DNA of 11,183 bases from an uncultured Slackia sp. (lineage in GTDB: Bacteria; Actinomycetota; Coriobacteriia; Coriobacteriales; Eggerthellaceae). Below are positions 1 to 7,247 of the stretch, piece after piece. The first letter of the stretch is position 1, and each line of letters opens with the position of its first letter. Location: positions 1 to 11,183 of the forward strand of contig USEQ01000012.1 in the NCBI GenBank assembly GCA_900553655.1. The letters run 5' to 3'. Position numbers and translations under genes: made by a program. The notes beneath the pieces were generated by a model. The model worked only from the letters and a program-made list of their open reading frames with translations. It made no database searches and was not told the origin of the DNA.

Positions 1-1067
1 CGGAAAGCATGGAGACGTATTACCAGGAGGCCGGCCGTGCCCGACGAGACGGGGAGCCGTCGGAATGCCTGCTTCTTTGGAGCGATGGCGACATTGCCAC
101 GTGCCGGTATTTCATAGAGGAAGGCGGCGGCAACGACGAACTTTCCGAAGAGGAAGCGCAGCGCGTCAAATCGGCGCAACGTCGCATGCTCGATGGCATG
201 GTGGGGTATTGCCGCACCACGGGATGTCTCAGGCGCTATATTCTCGATTACTTCGGCGAAGATTCCCATGATGTGCGCGTTGAGGGGGAAGGCGGTGCCG
301 TTTCGGACGGTTTTCACGGCGAAGGGGGTGCTGCGTCGGCTGCGTCTGCCGCGTCCGCTGATGGGTGTGGAAACTGCTCGAACTGCCTGGGCGATTTCGA
401 CGCCATAGACGTTACCGACACGGCGAAGCAATGCGTGCTGTGCGTGCGCGAGGTGCAGGGTGCTTTCGGCAAGAGCATGATCGCTGATATCGTGCGCGGT
501 TCGCGTAGCCAGCGCGTGCTGGAAGGCGAACTCGACTGCCTGAAAAGCTACAACACGGTTTCCGATTCCGCAGCGCAGGTCAAAGAGGTCGTAGAGCTGC
601 TTGCTGCGGCGGGCATACTCGATATTTCCGACGGGACGTATCCTGTGGTTGGTCTGGGCGCCCGTGCGTTCGAGGCCGAGCAGGAGGGCTTCTCATTCTC
701 GATGAAGAAGATTCGTCGGCCTCGCAAGAAGGCCGTGCGGTCGTCTTTCGATGGTGTGTCTTCGTTCGGTGGCTCTGGCACGAGCGGACAGCGTGACGGA
801 CATGCAGCGTCTGGCGTTTTCGGGGCATACGTCGGGGGAGGGGAGGAGCTGTTCGAAAGATTGCGCGTCTTGCGCAAGAGCATCGCCGATGCGAACGGCA
901 TCGCTCCCTACATTGTCTTCTCCGATAAAGCATTGCGTGATATGTGCGCGCGCATGCCTGCAACGCCGGAGGCGTTTTTGCTGGTCAGCGGCGGGGGAGA
1001 GAAGAAACTCGAACGGTATGGCGAAGAATTCCTTGCCGAAATAGCCGCTTTCAAGGCCGAGAGGTAG
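1..1067 (+). CDS. recQ: RecQ-family ATP-dependent DNA helicase, C-terminal part (5' end outside window)
   Basis: The reading frame is open from the window edge (codons from base 3). The Met at base 9 is internal, since it lies in helicase motif VI. Numbering from that Met: motif VI (Y-Y-Q-E-A-G-R) at 4-10; RecQ zinc-binding region with C73, then C120, C123 and C126 (CxxCxxC); winged-helix RQC region about 138-220; a basic, Ser/Gly-rich linker about 232-278; and an HRDC domain about 280-350. RecQ unwinds DNA 3'-to-5' in recombinational repair. Two oddities are visible: motif VI reads GRARRDG where the family has GRAGRDG, and about 33 residues rich in Gly, Ala and Ser sit between the first and second zinc-binding cysteines, where E. 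coli RecQ has only a short spacer. The ATPase motifs I-V lie upstream of the window, so helicase integrity cannot be judged. The family call is secure; RecQ paralogues are possible. Confidence 0.93.
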   Translation, partial: ESMETYYQEAGRARRDGEPSECLLLWSDGDIATCRYFIEEGGGNDELSEEEAQRVKSAQRRMLDGMVGYCRTTGCLRRYILDYFGEDSHDVRVEGEGGAVSDGFHGEGGAASAASAASADGCGNCSNCLGDFDAIDVTDTAKQCVLCVREVQGAFGKSMIADIVRGSRSQRVLEGELDCLKSYNTVSDSAAQVKEVVELLAAAGILDISDGTYPVVGLGARAFEAEQEGFSFSMKKIRRPRKKAVRSSFDGVSSFGGSGTSGQRDGHAASGVFGAYVGGGEELFERLRVLRKSIADANGIAPYIVFSDKALRDMCARMPATPEAFLLVSGGGEKKLERYGEEFLAEIAAFKAER

Positions 1068-1098
1068 TGGAAGACCCCGTATAGCGGGGTCTTCCACT
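1066..1098 (+). terminator. Perfect 14-bp hairpin after recQ
   Basis: The arms at 1066-1079 and 1085-1098 are exactly complementary, around a 5-base loop. The stem begins inside the recQ stop codon. No T-run follows the stem, so it may be a poor intrinsic terminator, or it may instead protect the 3' end of the transcript. A further copy of the right arm (CGGGGTCTTC) lies at 1115-1124 and could pair with the same left arm as an alternative. Confidence 0.6.
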
Positions 1099-1296
1099 GG
1101 AGGGCTCCGCATGACGGGGTCTTCTGATACGGATCGAATATCGGGCGTTCGCGCCTTTTGAAGAAGTTTTCGCTATCTTTCGATACGTCCGCAAAGGCAC
1201 TTACAGTCAATATCGTTATGTAAAGACTCCCAGTTCAGAGCTTCATATACTTGCGATGTCAATCAGGGGCGCAGAGGGGAAATGCGCCTCGCAAGC

Positions 1297-1304
1297 AAGG
1301 AGGG
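1297..1304 (+). promoter_or_regulatory. Strong ribosome binding site that fixes the DUF5692-like start
   Basis: AAGGAGGG ends 7-8 bases before ATG 1312. A longer in-frame reading from ATG 1282 would translate through this site, so 1312 is the better start. A TATACT box at 1246-1251 could be the promoter -10 element, but no convincing -35 box is visible. Confidence 0.75.
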
Positions 1305-1311
1305 TGTCTGT

Positions 1312-2274
1312 ATGGGAATCCTGTATCAAGCGGGCGACATGTCGTATTGGGCCATTTGGCTCTTCGTCTTGTTCGCCCTCATGGCGTTCAACGAGTTCGG
1401 CCGCACGAGCAAATGGGGAGGAATCACGCTCTTCGCGATTGTCCCTATCGTTTTGACCGTGTTCGTATGGCCGACGACCGCCGCGCCTGGCAACGAATAC
1501 GGAACGGGCACGTGGTTCAACTGGGTGAAGACGTATTCGGCGCTGGCAGGCTGCCTGGGCTTTATGGCGCTTCGGTTCGTCCATTGGAAAGGGGCCGACG
1601 GCAAAACCCATTACCTTTATGAGAAGAAATGGGCGTTGTGCTTCCCGCCGTTGATTCTGGCCATCAACATCGCCGAAGCGGTCATCCGCGACTTTCAGGT
1701 GTTCAGCTGGGGCCTCTGGGAGGGCGGCTACGTAGAGAATCTCTGGACCATGTCTGGTCCGTGGAATGTGATGAACGGCATTGCCGGCATTCTGAACATC
1801 GTCACTATCTGCGGATGGTTCGGCATTGTCATCTCGAAGGATAAAACGCGCGACATGATTTGGCCTGATATGATCTGGGCTTGGATCATCGCGTACGACT
1901 TCTGGAACTTCGCGTACACCTACAATTGCATTTCCGACCATTCTGCCTATTGCGGTCTGGCGCTGCTGCTCTCATGCACCATTCCGACGTTTTTCATCAA
2001 GCGCGGCGCGTGGTTGCAGCATCGTGCGCAGACGCTTGCACTCTGGATTATGTTCGTCATGACTGTGCCTCAGTTTGCCGACGTGCTGGCTCCCATTCCC
2101 ACGACGCACAATCCGGCGGCATTTTTCGTCGTGAGCTTCATCGCCCTGGCAAGCAATGTGGCGTTGGCCGCGTATCAGTTCAACAAGATTCGCAAGAACA
2201 AGCTCAATCCCGTTAAAGACGAGCTGTATGTCGACACCTCCGTGTATAAGAAGGTTGTCGAAGAGAACATCTAG
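1312..2274 (+). CDS. Multi-pass membrane protein, DUF5692-like, function unknown
   Basis: This is a 320-residue integral membrane protein with about eight or nine hydrophobic segments, roughly at 13-29, 36-53, 73-91, 107-124, 153-173, 187-203, 211-229, 242-258 and 269-288. It has a short basic and polar C-terminal tail (N-K-I-R-K-N-K and onward). It has no signal peptide apart from the first membrane segment. It is rich in Trp and aromatic residues, including a W-A-W-I-I-A-Y-D-F-W-N-F stretch near 189-200, with charged residues (E, D, H, R, K) near the membrane boundaries. From memory it resembles the DUF5692 family common in Eggerthellaceae; I could not check this. No transport or enzyme motif is recognised. 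The start at 1312 has an ideal ribosome site. A TetR regulator follows on the same strand after 309 bp, which makes local regulation of this gene or its substrate plausible but unproven. Confidence 0.9.
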   Translation: MGILYQAGDMSYWAIWLFVLFALMAFNEFGRTSKWGGITLFAIVPIVLTVFVWPTTAAPGNEYGTGTWFNWVKTYSALAGCLGFMALRFVHWKGADGKTHYLYEKKWALCFPPLILAINIAEAVIRDFQVFSWGLWEGGYVENLWTMSGPWNVMNGIAGILNIVTICGWFGIVISKDKTRDMIWPDMIWAWIIAYDFWNFAYTYNCISDHSAYCGLALLLSCTIPTFFIKRGAWLQHRAQTLALWIMFVMTVPQFADVLAPIPTTHNPAAFFVVSFIALASNVALAAYQFNKIRKNKLNPVKDELYVDTSVYKKVVEENI

Positions 2275-2469
2275 ACATTATGTGCGATGAGGCATAATCA
2301 CAGATAATCATCGAACGTAAAGAATTACGCCTCGTTTAGGCTGGTCGGTAACGTTTTCGTGTCGGGATGGTAACGGCTCTCTGCCCACTCTGTGTACCTG
2401 ATGGCTTACCGCAGCGCAATTGGACAATCTTCCTATAATGAGGAAAACGCCCGTGTGAGAAACCCCGTT

Positions 2470-2475
2470 TATAAT
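2470..2475 (+). promoter_or_regulatory. Candidate -10 box (TATAAT) of the TetR gene
   Basis: This is a perfect TATAAT match, 108 bp before the TetR start. Nothing close to TTGACA lies at the right distance upstream. A second TATAAT at 2434-2439 lies 36 bp earlier and is an equal candidate. Confidence 0.4.
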
Positions 2476-2478
2476 TTG

Positions 2479-2558
2479 GTTTTGGTTTCCCAGGACCAAA
2501 CTTCGATCGGTTTCCACCGGGCGTTTTGTGCGTTAAAGCGCGGTATGCGGATATACCG
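2479..2558. promoter_or_regulatory. Candidate TetR operator palindromes
   Basis: Two small inverted repeats lie between the -10 candidate and the ribosome site. TTTGGT and ACCAAA (about 2481-2500) are separated by 8 bases. CGGTAT and ATACCG (2541-2546 and 2553-2558) are separated by 6 bases. TetR-family repressors usually bind palindromes of about this size in their own promoters, so autoregulation is a reasonable inference. Arms of 6 bp are short enough to arise by chance. Confidence 0.3.
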
Positions 2559-2567
2559 TCATGCCGC

Positions 2568-2574
2568 AAGGAGG
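2568..2574 (+). promoter_or_regulatory. Ribosome binding site that fixes the TetR start
   Basis: AAGGAGG ends 9 bases before ATG 2584. The longer open frame to 2392 is promoter and leader sequence, not coding. Confidence 0.75.
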
Positions 2575-2583
2575 GAGGCCGAT

Positions 2584-3234
2584 ATGCGATTCGTTTCACC
2601 AGGCGCAACGTCGAGCAGACATGGCGATGCCCGTGTGGAAATTCGCCGCATTGAAGGACGTGCGGGGGATATAATGCAGGCCGCCCGAGGCTTGTTCGAG
2701 CATCGCGGCGTTGGGCCGACGACGGTGAAAGACATTGCCTCGGAAGCCGGCATCACCCGAGAGCTTTTCTATTACTACTATTCCGGAAAGCGCGACGTCG
2801 TAGACGCCGTTTTGGACGATTACGTGGCGGATATCGTGGAAAGCGTTGCGGTTTGGGACGAAACGCGTCATTTTGGCGATACGTCGGCCTCGCTGCGCGA
2901 ATGCATCGCTACGCTGCGACGAACTCTGTATGACGCTAATGGTCCACGCCCGATGATTGCAGTGCTCGAGGAGCTTGGCGTAAGAGACGCCTTCGACGTC
3001 CGGGCGGTGAGGGAGACGGCGAATTTCATCTGTGAAAAGGTTGTTTCCGAATATGAGCGTTATCACGATATCAAGTTAGATCTTGTGTATGAAACCATGT
3101 GCGTCATGATATTCGGCTTGGTCGGCCTTTTGAAGGTTGACCCTTCTATCAGCGACGAGGCGCTTATGAAGGTTGTCGAGCAGACTTTTCGTCTGGACAT
3201 GAGACCGCTTCCTTGTTGCGAGAGGGAAGATTAG
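2584..3234 (+). CDS. TetR/AcrR-family transcriptional regulator
   Basis: This is a 216-residue protein, the usual length for TetR repressors. An N-terminal extension (1-25) precedes the DNA-binding domain at about 27-80. The helix-turn-helix reads T-T-V-K-D-I-A-S-E-A-G-I-T-R-E-L-F-Y-Y-Y-Y, followed by the typical S-G-K-R-D-V-V-D-A-V. Residues 85-205 form the variable ligand and dimerisation part, with a hydrophobic C-terminal helix (M-C-V-M-I-F-G-L-V-G-L-L at about 172-183). The ligand is unknown. The gene stands alone between the DUF5692-like gene and gatC, and it has its own promoter-like region. By position it most likely controls itself and perhaps the upstream membrane protein; a distant target is equally possible. 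The family call is firm and the target is inferred. Confidence 0.9.
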   Translation: MRFVSPGATSSRHGDARVEIRRIEGRAGDIMQAARGLFEHRGVGPTTVKDIASEAGITRELFYYYYSGKRDVVDAVLDDYVADIVESVAVWDETRHFGDTSASLRECIATLRRTLYDANGPRPMIAVLEELGVRDAFDVRAVRETANFICEKVVSEYERYHDIKLDLVYETMCVMIFGLVGLLKVDPSISDEALMKVVEQTFRLDMRPLPCCERED

Positions 3235-3336
3235 ATCGCCTCTGATGGGACGGGCGCAACACTGGGAAGGTTCCTCGGTCCCGTACGTGAAACGCATGAA
3301 AACATGATTGCCCGTGGCCCTTGGGGTCGCGGGCTT

Positions 3337-3345
3337 TGCTATCAT
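3337..3345 (+). promoter_or_regulatory. Candidate extended -10 promoter of the gatCAB operon
   Basis: TGC-TATCAT is an extended -10 element (TGn directly before the hexamer). It would start transcription near 3352, giving a leader of about 44 bases before gatC. No good -35 box is seen, which is common for extended -10 promoters. The preceding part of the spacer (3235-3336) holds only weak inverted repeats that could end the TetR transcript. Confidence 0.45.
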
Positions 3346-3395
3346 GGGCAAGTTAACCGAAACCAACGGATACACGAGAGGTTGGAGGATGCTGC

Positions 3396-3704
3396 ATGGC
3401 AGAACACCTGACCGAAGAAGATGTGCGCAACATCGCAACGTATGCGCGCATTGGGCTTGACGAGCAGGAGCTCGCCCAGATGACCGTCGATTTGAATAGC
3501 ATCATCGACACGCTTGAGCCTATTACCCAATACGAACTCGATGGCGTCGAACCCACGTTCCACCCCATCGGAGGCCTTTCCAATGTCATGCGCGAAGACG
3601 TTGTCGAAGAGTCCTTCTCGCAGGAAAAGGCGCTGGAGAATGCGCCGAAGCAGCAAGACGGCTCCTTCCTCATCCCTGCAATTCTTGGCGGAGGCGATCA
3701 GTAA
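3396..3704 (+). CDS. gatC: Asp-tRNA(Asn)/Glu-tRNA(Gln) amidotransferase subunit C
   Basis: This is a 102-residue protein of normal GatC length. It has the family pattern: an N-terminal helical part (L-T-E-E-D-V-R-N-I-A-T-Y-A-R-I-G-L) and the central V-E-P-T-F-H motif near 51-56. The conserved tail contains L-E-N-A-P-K and D-G-S-F-L-I-P. GatC is the small linker that wraps around GatA and stabilises the GatA-GatB complex in the cytoplasm. A GGAGG ribosome site lies 7 bases before the ATG. The TAA stop overlaps the gatA ATG by one base (TAATG), which indicates translational coupling. The gene is first in the gatCAB operon. Confidence 0.97.
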   Translation: MAEHLTEEDVRNIATYARIGLDEQELAQMTVDLNSIIDTLEPITQYELDGVEPTFHPIGGLSNVMREDVVEESFSQEKALENAPKQQDGSFLIPAILGGGDQ

Positions 3705-5185
3705 TGGCATATTCCCTTAACATGGGCGTTCGCGAGATTCGCGAAGGCTTGGCAGCGCAGGAGTTTTCCGCGCGTGAAATCGCACAAGCAAACCTCGAGC
3801 ATATCGCCAAGGCGGATGAGGCGGTGCACGCCTATCTCGAGCTCACCGAAGATATGGCGTACGAAGCGGCGGACAAAATCGATGCGGCGGTTGCCGACGG
3901 AACGCTTGATTCCATGGGTCCGCTCGCGGGCGTCCCCGTTGCCTTCAAAGACAACATGAATTTGGAAGGCACGCATACGACGTGTTCTTCCAAGATGTTG
4001 GAGAACTACGTTTCCCCTTACACCGCAACATGCGTCGCGCGCTGCATTGAGGCTGGCGGCATTCCGCTGGGCAAACTGAACATGGACGAATTCGCGTTCG
4101 GCTCTTCCACCGAGACCTCCGCATTCGGGTCTACGAAAAACCCGTGGGATCTCGAGCGCGTCCCCGGCGGTTCTTCGGGCGGCAGTGCCGCATCGGTCGC
4201 CGCTGGCATGGCGTGCATGACGCTCGGTAGCGATACGGGCGGATCTATTCGTCAGCCTGCTTCGTTCTGCGGCATCGTGGGCGTGAAGCCTACGTACGGC
4301 ATGGTCTCCCGTTATGGCGTGGTTGCCTTCGGCAGCTCGCTTGATCAGGTGGGCCCGTTCACGCGCAGCGTCGAAGACGCGGCGTATGCCATGCAGGTAT
4401 TGTGCGGCTACGATCCGCTCGACTGCACATCGCAGCATATCGAGGCCGATTTCGTGGGTGCGGTAAAGCAGGGCGTCGAAGGCATGCGCATCGGCGTGGT
4501 TCCTGGATTCATGAACGCTCCCGGCCTGATTCCCGAAGTGAAGGAAAAGGTCGCAGAGGCCGCTGCGAAGCTCGAGGCTGCAGGCGCGCAGATCGTGGAG
4601 GTCGACCTTCCTCACGCGGACGCGGCCATCAGCGCATACTACGTGCTCGGTCCGTGCGAGGCGTTTTCCAATCTGGCTCGCTTCGACTCCGTTCGTTACG
4701 GCTACTGCGAACCCGGATTGAAAGACCTGGGCTCTCAGTACGAGGAAAGCCGCGCAAACGGTTTCGGCATGGAGGCGAAGCGCCGCATTATGTTGGGCAG
4801 CTACCTCCTTTCCGCCGGCGTGTACGAGAAATACTATTATCCCGCGCAGCAGGTGCGCAGGCTCATCACGCAGGATTACGAGCGCGCGTACGAGCAGTGC
4901 GACGTCATTCTTGCTCCTACCAGCCCGCGCACGGCGTTTAAGTTCGGTGAAATCGGCGATCCGGTGGAAATGCACCTCTCGGATATCTTCACCGTCTCCA
5001 TCAATATTGCCGGCAACGGCGGCATGAACGTTCCGTGCGGCCTGGGCAAAGATACCGGCCTGCCCGTGGGCGTGCAGCTTATCTGCCCGCAGTTCAAAGA
5101 CGTCAACATGTTCCGTGCGGCCGCCGCTTTGGAGGCTGCGTACGGCGTCGCCCCCATTGCCCCGGCGTTTCAGGCAGGTGAATAG
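3704..5185 (+). CDS. gatA: Asp-tRNA(Asn)/Glu-tRNA(Gln) amidotransferase subunit A (amidase)
   Basis: This is a 493-residue amidase-signature enzyme. It hydrolyses glutamine and supplies the ammonia used by GatB to convert Glu-tRNA(Gln) or Asp-tRNA(Asn) into the correct amide-charged tRNA. The catalytic Ser-cisSer-Lys triad is visible as K82 (V-A-F-K-D-N), S157 (G-G-S-S-G-G-S) and S181 (S-D-T-G-G-S-I-R-Q-P). These match the Staphylococcus aureus GatA residues with an offset of three. The C-terminal part keeps the conserved N-I-A-G-N-G-G-M-N-V-P and L-P-V-G-V-Q-L-I motifs. The start overlaps the gatC stop by one base, and gatB begins three bases after the stop. Length and motifs are complete, and nothing suggests damage. 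A long open frame on the opposite strand across gatA and gatB is a codon-usage shadow. Confidence 0.98.
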   Translation: MAYSLNMGVREIREGLAAQEFSAREIAQANLEHIAKADEAVHAYLELTEDMAYEAADKIDAAVADGTLDSMGPLAGVPVAFKDNMNLEGTHTTCSSKMLENYVSPYTATCVARCIEAGGIPLGKLNMDEFAFGSSTETSAFGSTKNPWDLERVPGGSSGGSAASVAAGMACMTLGSDTGGSIRQPASFCGIVGVKPTYGMVSRYGVVAFGSSLDQVGPFTRSVEDAAYAMQVLCGYDPLDCTSQHIEADFVGAVKQGVEGMRIGVVPGFMNAPGLIPEVKEKVAEAAAKLEAAGAQIVEVDLPHADAAISAYYVLGPCEAFSNLARFDSVRYGYCEPGLKDLGSQYEESRANGFGMEAKRRIMLGSYLLSAGVYEKYYYPAQQVRRLITQDYERAYEQCDVILAPTSPRTAFKFGEIGDPVEMHLSDIFTVSINIAGNGGMNVPCGLGKDTGLPVGVQLICPQFKDVNMFRAAAALEAAYGVAPIAPAFQAGE

Positions 5186-5188
5186 CGC

Positions 5189-6757
5189 ATGAAAACTCTT
5201 GAAGAGGTTCTGAAAGACTGGGAGGCCGTTATCGGACTCGAGGTCCATGCCGAGCTCACCACGTTGAATACCAAGATGTTCTGCGGCTGCAAGCTTGAAT
5301 TCGGCGCCGAGCCCAATACTCATACCTGTCCGGTGTGCCTCGGGCTTCCGGGCGCGTTGCCCGTGCCCAACAAGGCCGCCATCGAGTCCATCGTGCTTGC
5401 CGGTCTTGCCACCAACTGCGACATCGAGAAGCATTCCATGTTCTATCGCAAGAACTACATGTATCCCGATATGTCGAAGAACTTCCAGACCACGCAGGGT
5501 CCGGTAGCGTTTTGTATGCGCGGTCATCTTGACCTCGATGTGGACGGCCCCGGCGCTAAAGAGCGCATTGACCTGGGCGGTCTTGAAGTCGGCGAAAGCC
5601 GCGGCAACGTGACGCGCACCGAAGACGGCTACGTTGCGCATGTGGGCATCACGCGTATTCATATGGAGGAAGACGCGGGCAAGATGGTGCATATCGGCGG
5701 CGGCGAAGGCCGCATTGCCGGCGCAACCCACTCGCTGGTTGACTACAATCGCGCGGGTACGCCGCTGATTGAGCTTGTGACCGAACCCGAGCTGCGCACG
5801 CCCGAAGAGGCGCGCCTGTTCATGCAGAAGCTTCGTCAGATTTATCTGGCAATCGGCATTTCTGACTGCTCCATGGAGGAGGGCTCGCTGCGCTGCGACG
5901 GCAACGTGAGCCTGCGTCGTCGCGGAGAGACGAAGTTCGGCACCAAGACCGAGCTGAAGAATATGAACAGCTTCAAGAACCTGCATGACGGCCTGGCATA
6001 CGAAATTTGCCGTCAGGCGGAAGTTCTCGAAGAAGGCGGCATCATCTACCAGGAAACTCGCCACTGGGATCCTTCAGCGAAGCGCACCATCGTCATGCGT
6101 GTGAAGGAGACCGCGGACGATTACCGTCTGTTCCCCGAGCCCGACCTGGCGCCGTACGACCTTTCCGACGAGTTCATCGAAGGCGTTCGCGCCAAGCTTC
6201 CCGAGCTTCCCGACCAGAAGGCCAAGCGTTTCGAGGCCGACTTCGGCCTTTCCGCCTATGACGCGCGTCACCTGGTGGAGCATCGCGTGACGTCGGCGTT
6301 TTTCGAAGAGGGCATGAAGGCCGCCGCGGATGTAAAGCTGGCGAAGCCGCTTGCCAACCTGGTTATCAACGACATTACAGCGCGTATGAATGCAGACGAG
6401 TCGTTCGACCTGGAGGCTTCGCCGCTTACGCCCGCCCGCGCAGTTGAGCTTGTGAAGATGACGGCTGAAGACGTCATTTCCTCCAAGCAGGGTAAAGAGG
6501 TGTTCGCCGCCGTTATCGACGAGGACAAAAATCCTGCAGCTATCGTTGAAGAGCGCGGCATGAAGCAGGTCAGCGACAACGGCGCTATCGAGGCTGTTGT
6601 CGACGGCGTTATTGCTGCGAACCCCGACGAGGTCGCCCGCTACAAAGAGGGTAACACCAAGCTCATCGGATTCTTCGTGGGCCAGTGCATGAAAGAGATG
6701 CGTGGTCAGGGTAACCCGAAGGTCATCAACCAGATTCTTGCGAAGAAACTGGGCTAA
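5189..6757 (+). CDS. gatB: Asp-tRNA(Asn)/Glu-tRNA(Gln) amidotransferase subunit B
   Basis: This is a 522-residue GatB. It binds the mischarged tRNA, activates the side-chain carboxylate with ATP, and transfers ammonia received from GatA. Visible features are the E-A-V-I-G-L-E-V-H-A-E-L start, zinc-binding cysteines at 32, 34, 47 and 50 (C-G-C and C-P-V-C), Y-R-K-N-Y-M-Y-P-D-M, and R-I-H-M-E-E-D-A-G-K. D-Y-N-R-A-G-T-P-L-I-E-L-V and a QueY/YqeY-type tRNA-binding tail from about 375 onward follow. A small deviation is L-P-V-P-N at 57-61, where the family usually has L-P-V-L-N. The ribosome site is modest (AGGTG inside the end of gatA), consistent with coupling to gatA. The operon implies that this organism makes Gln-tRNA and/or Asn-tRNA by the indirect route. 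Confidence 0.98.
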   Translation: MKTLEEVLKDWEAVIGLEVHAELTTLNTKMFCGCKLEFGAEPNTHTCPVCLGLPGALPVPNKAAIESIVLAGLATNCDIEKHSMFYRKNYMYPDMSKNFQTTQGPVAFCMRGHLDLDVDGPGAKERIDLGGLEVGESRGNVTRTEDGYVAHVGITRIHMEEDAGKMVHIGGGEGRIAGATHSLVDYNRAGTPLIELVTEPELRTPEEARLFMQKLRQIYLAIGISDCSMEEGSLRCDGNVSLRRRGETKFGTKTELKNMNSFKNLHDGLAYEICRQAEVLEEGGIIYQETRHWDPSAKRTIVMRVKETADDYRLFPEPDLAPYDLSDEFIEGVRAKLPELPDQKAKRFEADFGLSAYDARHLVEHRVTSAFFEEGMKAAADVKLAKPLANLVINDITARMNADESFDLEASPLTPARAVELVKMTAEDVISSKQGKEVFAAVIDEDKNPAAIVEERGMKQVSDNGAIEAVVDGVIAANPDEVARYKEGNTKLIGFFVGQCMKEMRGQGNPKVINQILAKKLG

Positions 6758-6804
6758 GACGTTCGCGCCGAGCGCTTGTCCAACGGAATAAAGTCCAACA
6801 TGAG

Positions 6805-6839
6805 AAAAGAGCTGCGAATCCGTTTCGCAGCTCTTTTTT
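6805..6839. terminator. Bidirectional intrinsic terminator after gatB
   Basis: AAAAGAGCTGCGAA (6805-6818) pairs perfectly with 6824-6837 around a 5-base loop, and six T residues end the + side. The A-run on the left gives a TTTT tract on the minus strand, so the same hairpin can also end the toxin transcript arriving from the right. Confidence 0.93.
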
Positions 6840-6914
6840 GGTGCGCGGGCGCTGACCTGCATCAACGCCCAAAATATGACACACTTTTTATTCTATAAAC
6901 CTTACTTTAGCGTT

Positions 6915-7247
6915 TCATTCGGGAAAGTCGATTTCGTAGTACATTTGCGGCACAAGATTACGCCGCTGGTGCATTATTCGTTCCACGATGATGCAATCTC
7001 CCTCTTCGTCAATGCTGTAGATGATCCAGTATTGCGAGGCGACTGCTTTTCGGTAGGGTCCGTTTTCAAGACGCGCGTCATCAATGGGTCGTCCTGCAAA
7101 CGGAATGGTTTTTAGCGTTTCAATGGCTTCGTCAATCGTTTGGATGGTTTTTGCGGCGGCATGGGGAGACCCGAGGTCGAGGGCGATATAGGCGGCGATT
7201 GCCTTTTTATCGCGCGCGGCCAAGGGACGATATCGAACGTCAGTCAT
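6915..7247 (-). CDS. ParE/RelE-superfamily toxin of a type II toxin-antitoxin pair
   Basis: This 110-residue small toxin has the ParE/RelE fold pattern. An N-terminal strand (D-V-R-Y-R-P-L-A) is followed by a long helical hairpin about 12-47, then P-F-A-G-R-P near 49-54 and Y-R-K-A-V at 65-69. A central strand (Y-W-I-I-Y-S-I) precedes the closing I-V-E-R-I-M-H-Q-R-R motif at 87-96. Whether it poisons gyrase (ParE) or cleaves ribosome-bound mRNA (RelE) cannot be told from sequence; R-I-x-H-x-R-R is closer to ParE. Its ATG overlaps the antitoxin stop by 8 bases (ATGACTGA), the usual coupling in such pairs. The transcript probably ends at the shared terminator 6805-6839. Identity as a toxin is strong; activity is untested. 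Confidence 0.88.
   Translation of the reverse strand: MTDVRYRPLAARDKKAIAAYIALDLGSPHAAAKTIQTIDEAIETLKTIPFAGRPIDDARLENGPYRKAVASQYWIIYSIDEEGDCIIVERIMHQRRNLVPQMYYEIDFPE

Larger units (their letters stand above)
2275..2583 (+). other. Intergenic control region between DUF5692-like gene and TetR gene
   Basis: There is no gene here; longer readings of the TetR frame from 2392 or 2401 lack a ribosome site. An imperfect inverted repeat (arms 2289-2298 and 2324-2333, 9 of 10 paired, 25-base loop) follows the DUF5692-like gene and may be a weak terminator. Two consensus TATAAT boxes lie at 2434-2439 and 2470-2475, without good -35 boxes. Small palindromes downstream of the second box are listed separately. 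Confidence 0.5.

Noticed and set aside
2392-2583. A 64-residue N-terminal extension of the TetR protein
   Set aside because: It contains promoter-like TATAAT boxes and palindromes, does not look like TetR sequence, and lacks a ribosome site at 2392 or 2401, whereas 2584 has AAGGAGG.
3235-3336. A T-box or other riboswitch before gatC
   Set aside because: The GGTTCCTCGGTCCC stretch recalls tRNA-related motifs, but the T-box core sequence is missing and only weak hairpins can be drawn.
3698-6064. A 788-residue open frame on the minus strand across gatA and gatB
   Set aside because: It lies antisense to two clear housekeeping genes, has low-complexity His/Ala/Arg-rich translation with no family pattern, and is explained by the absence of stop-complement codons in GC-rich genes.
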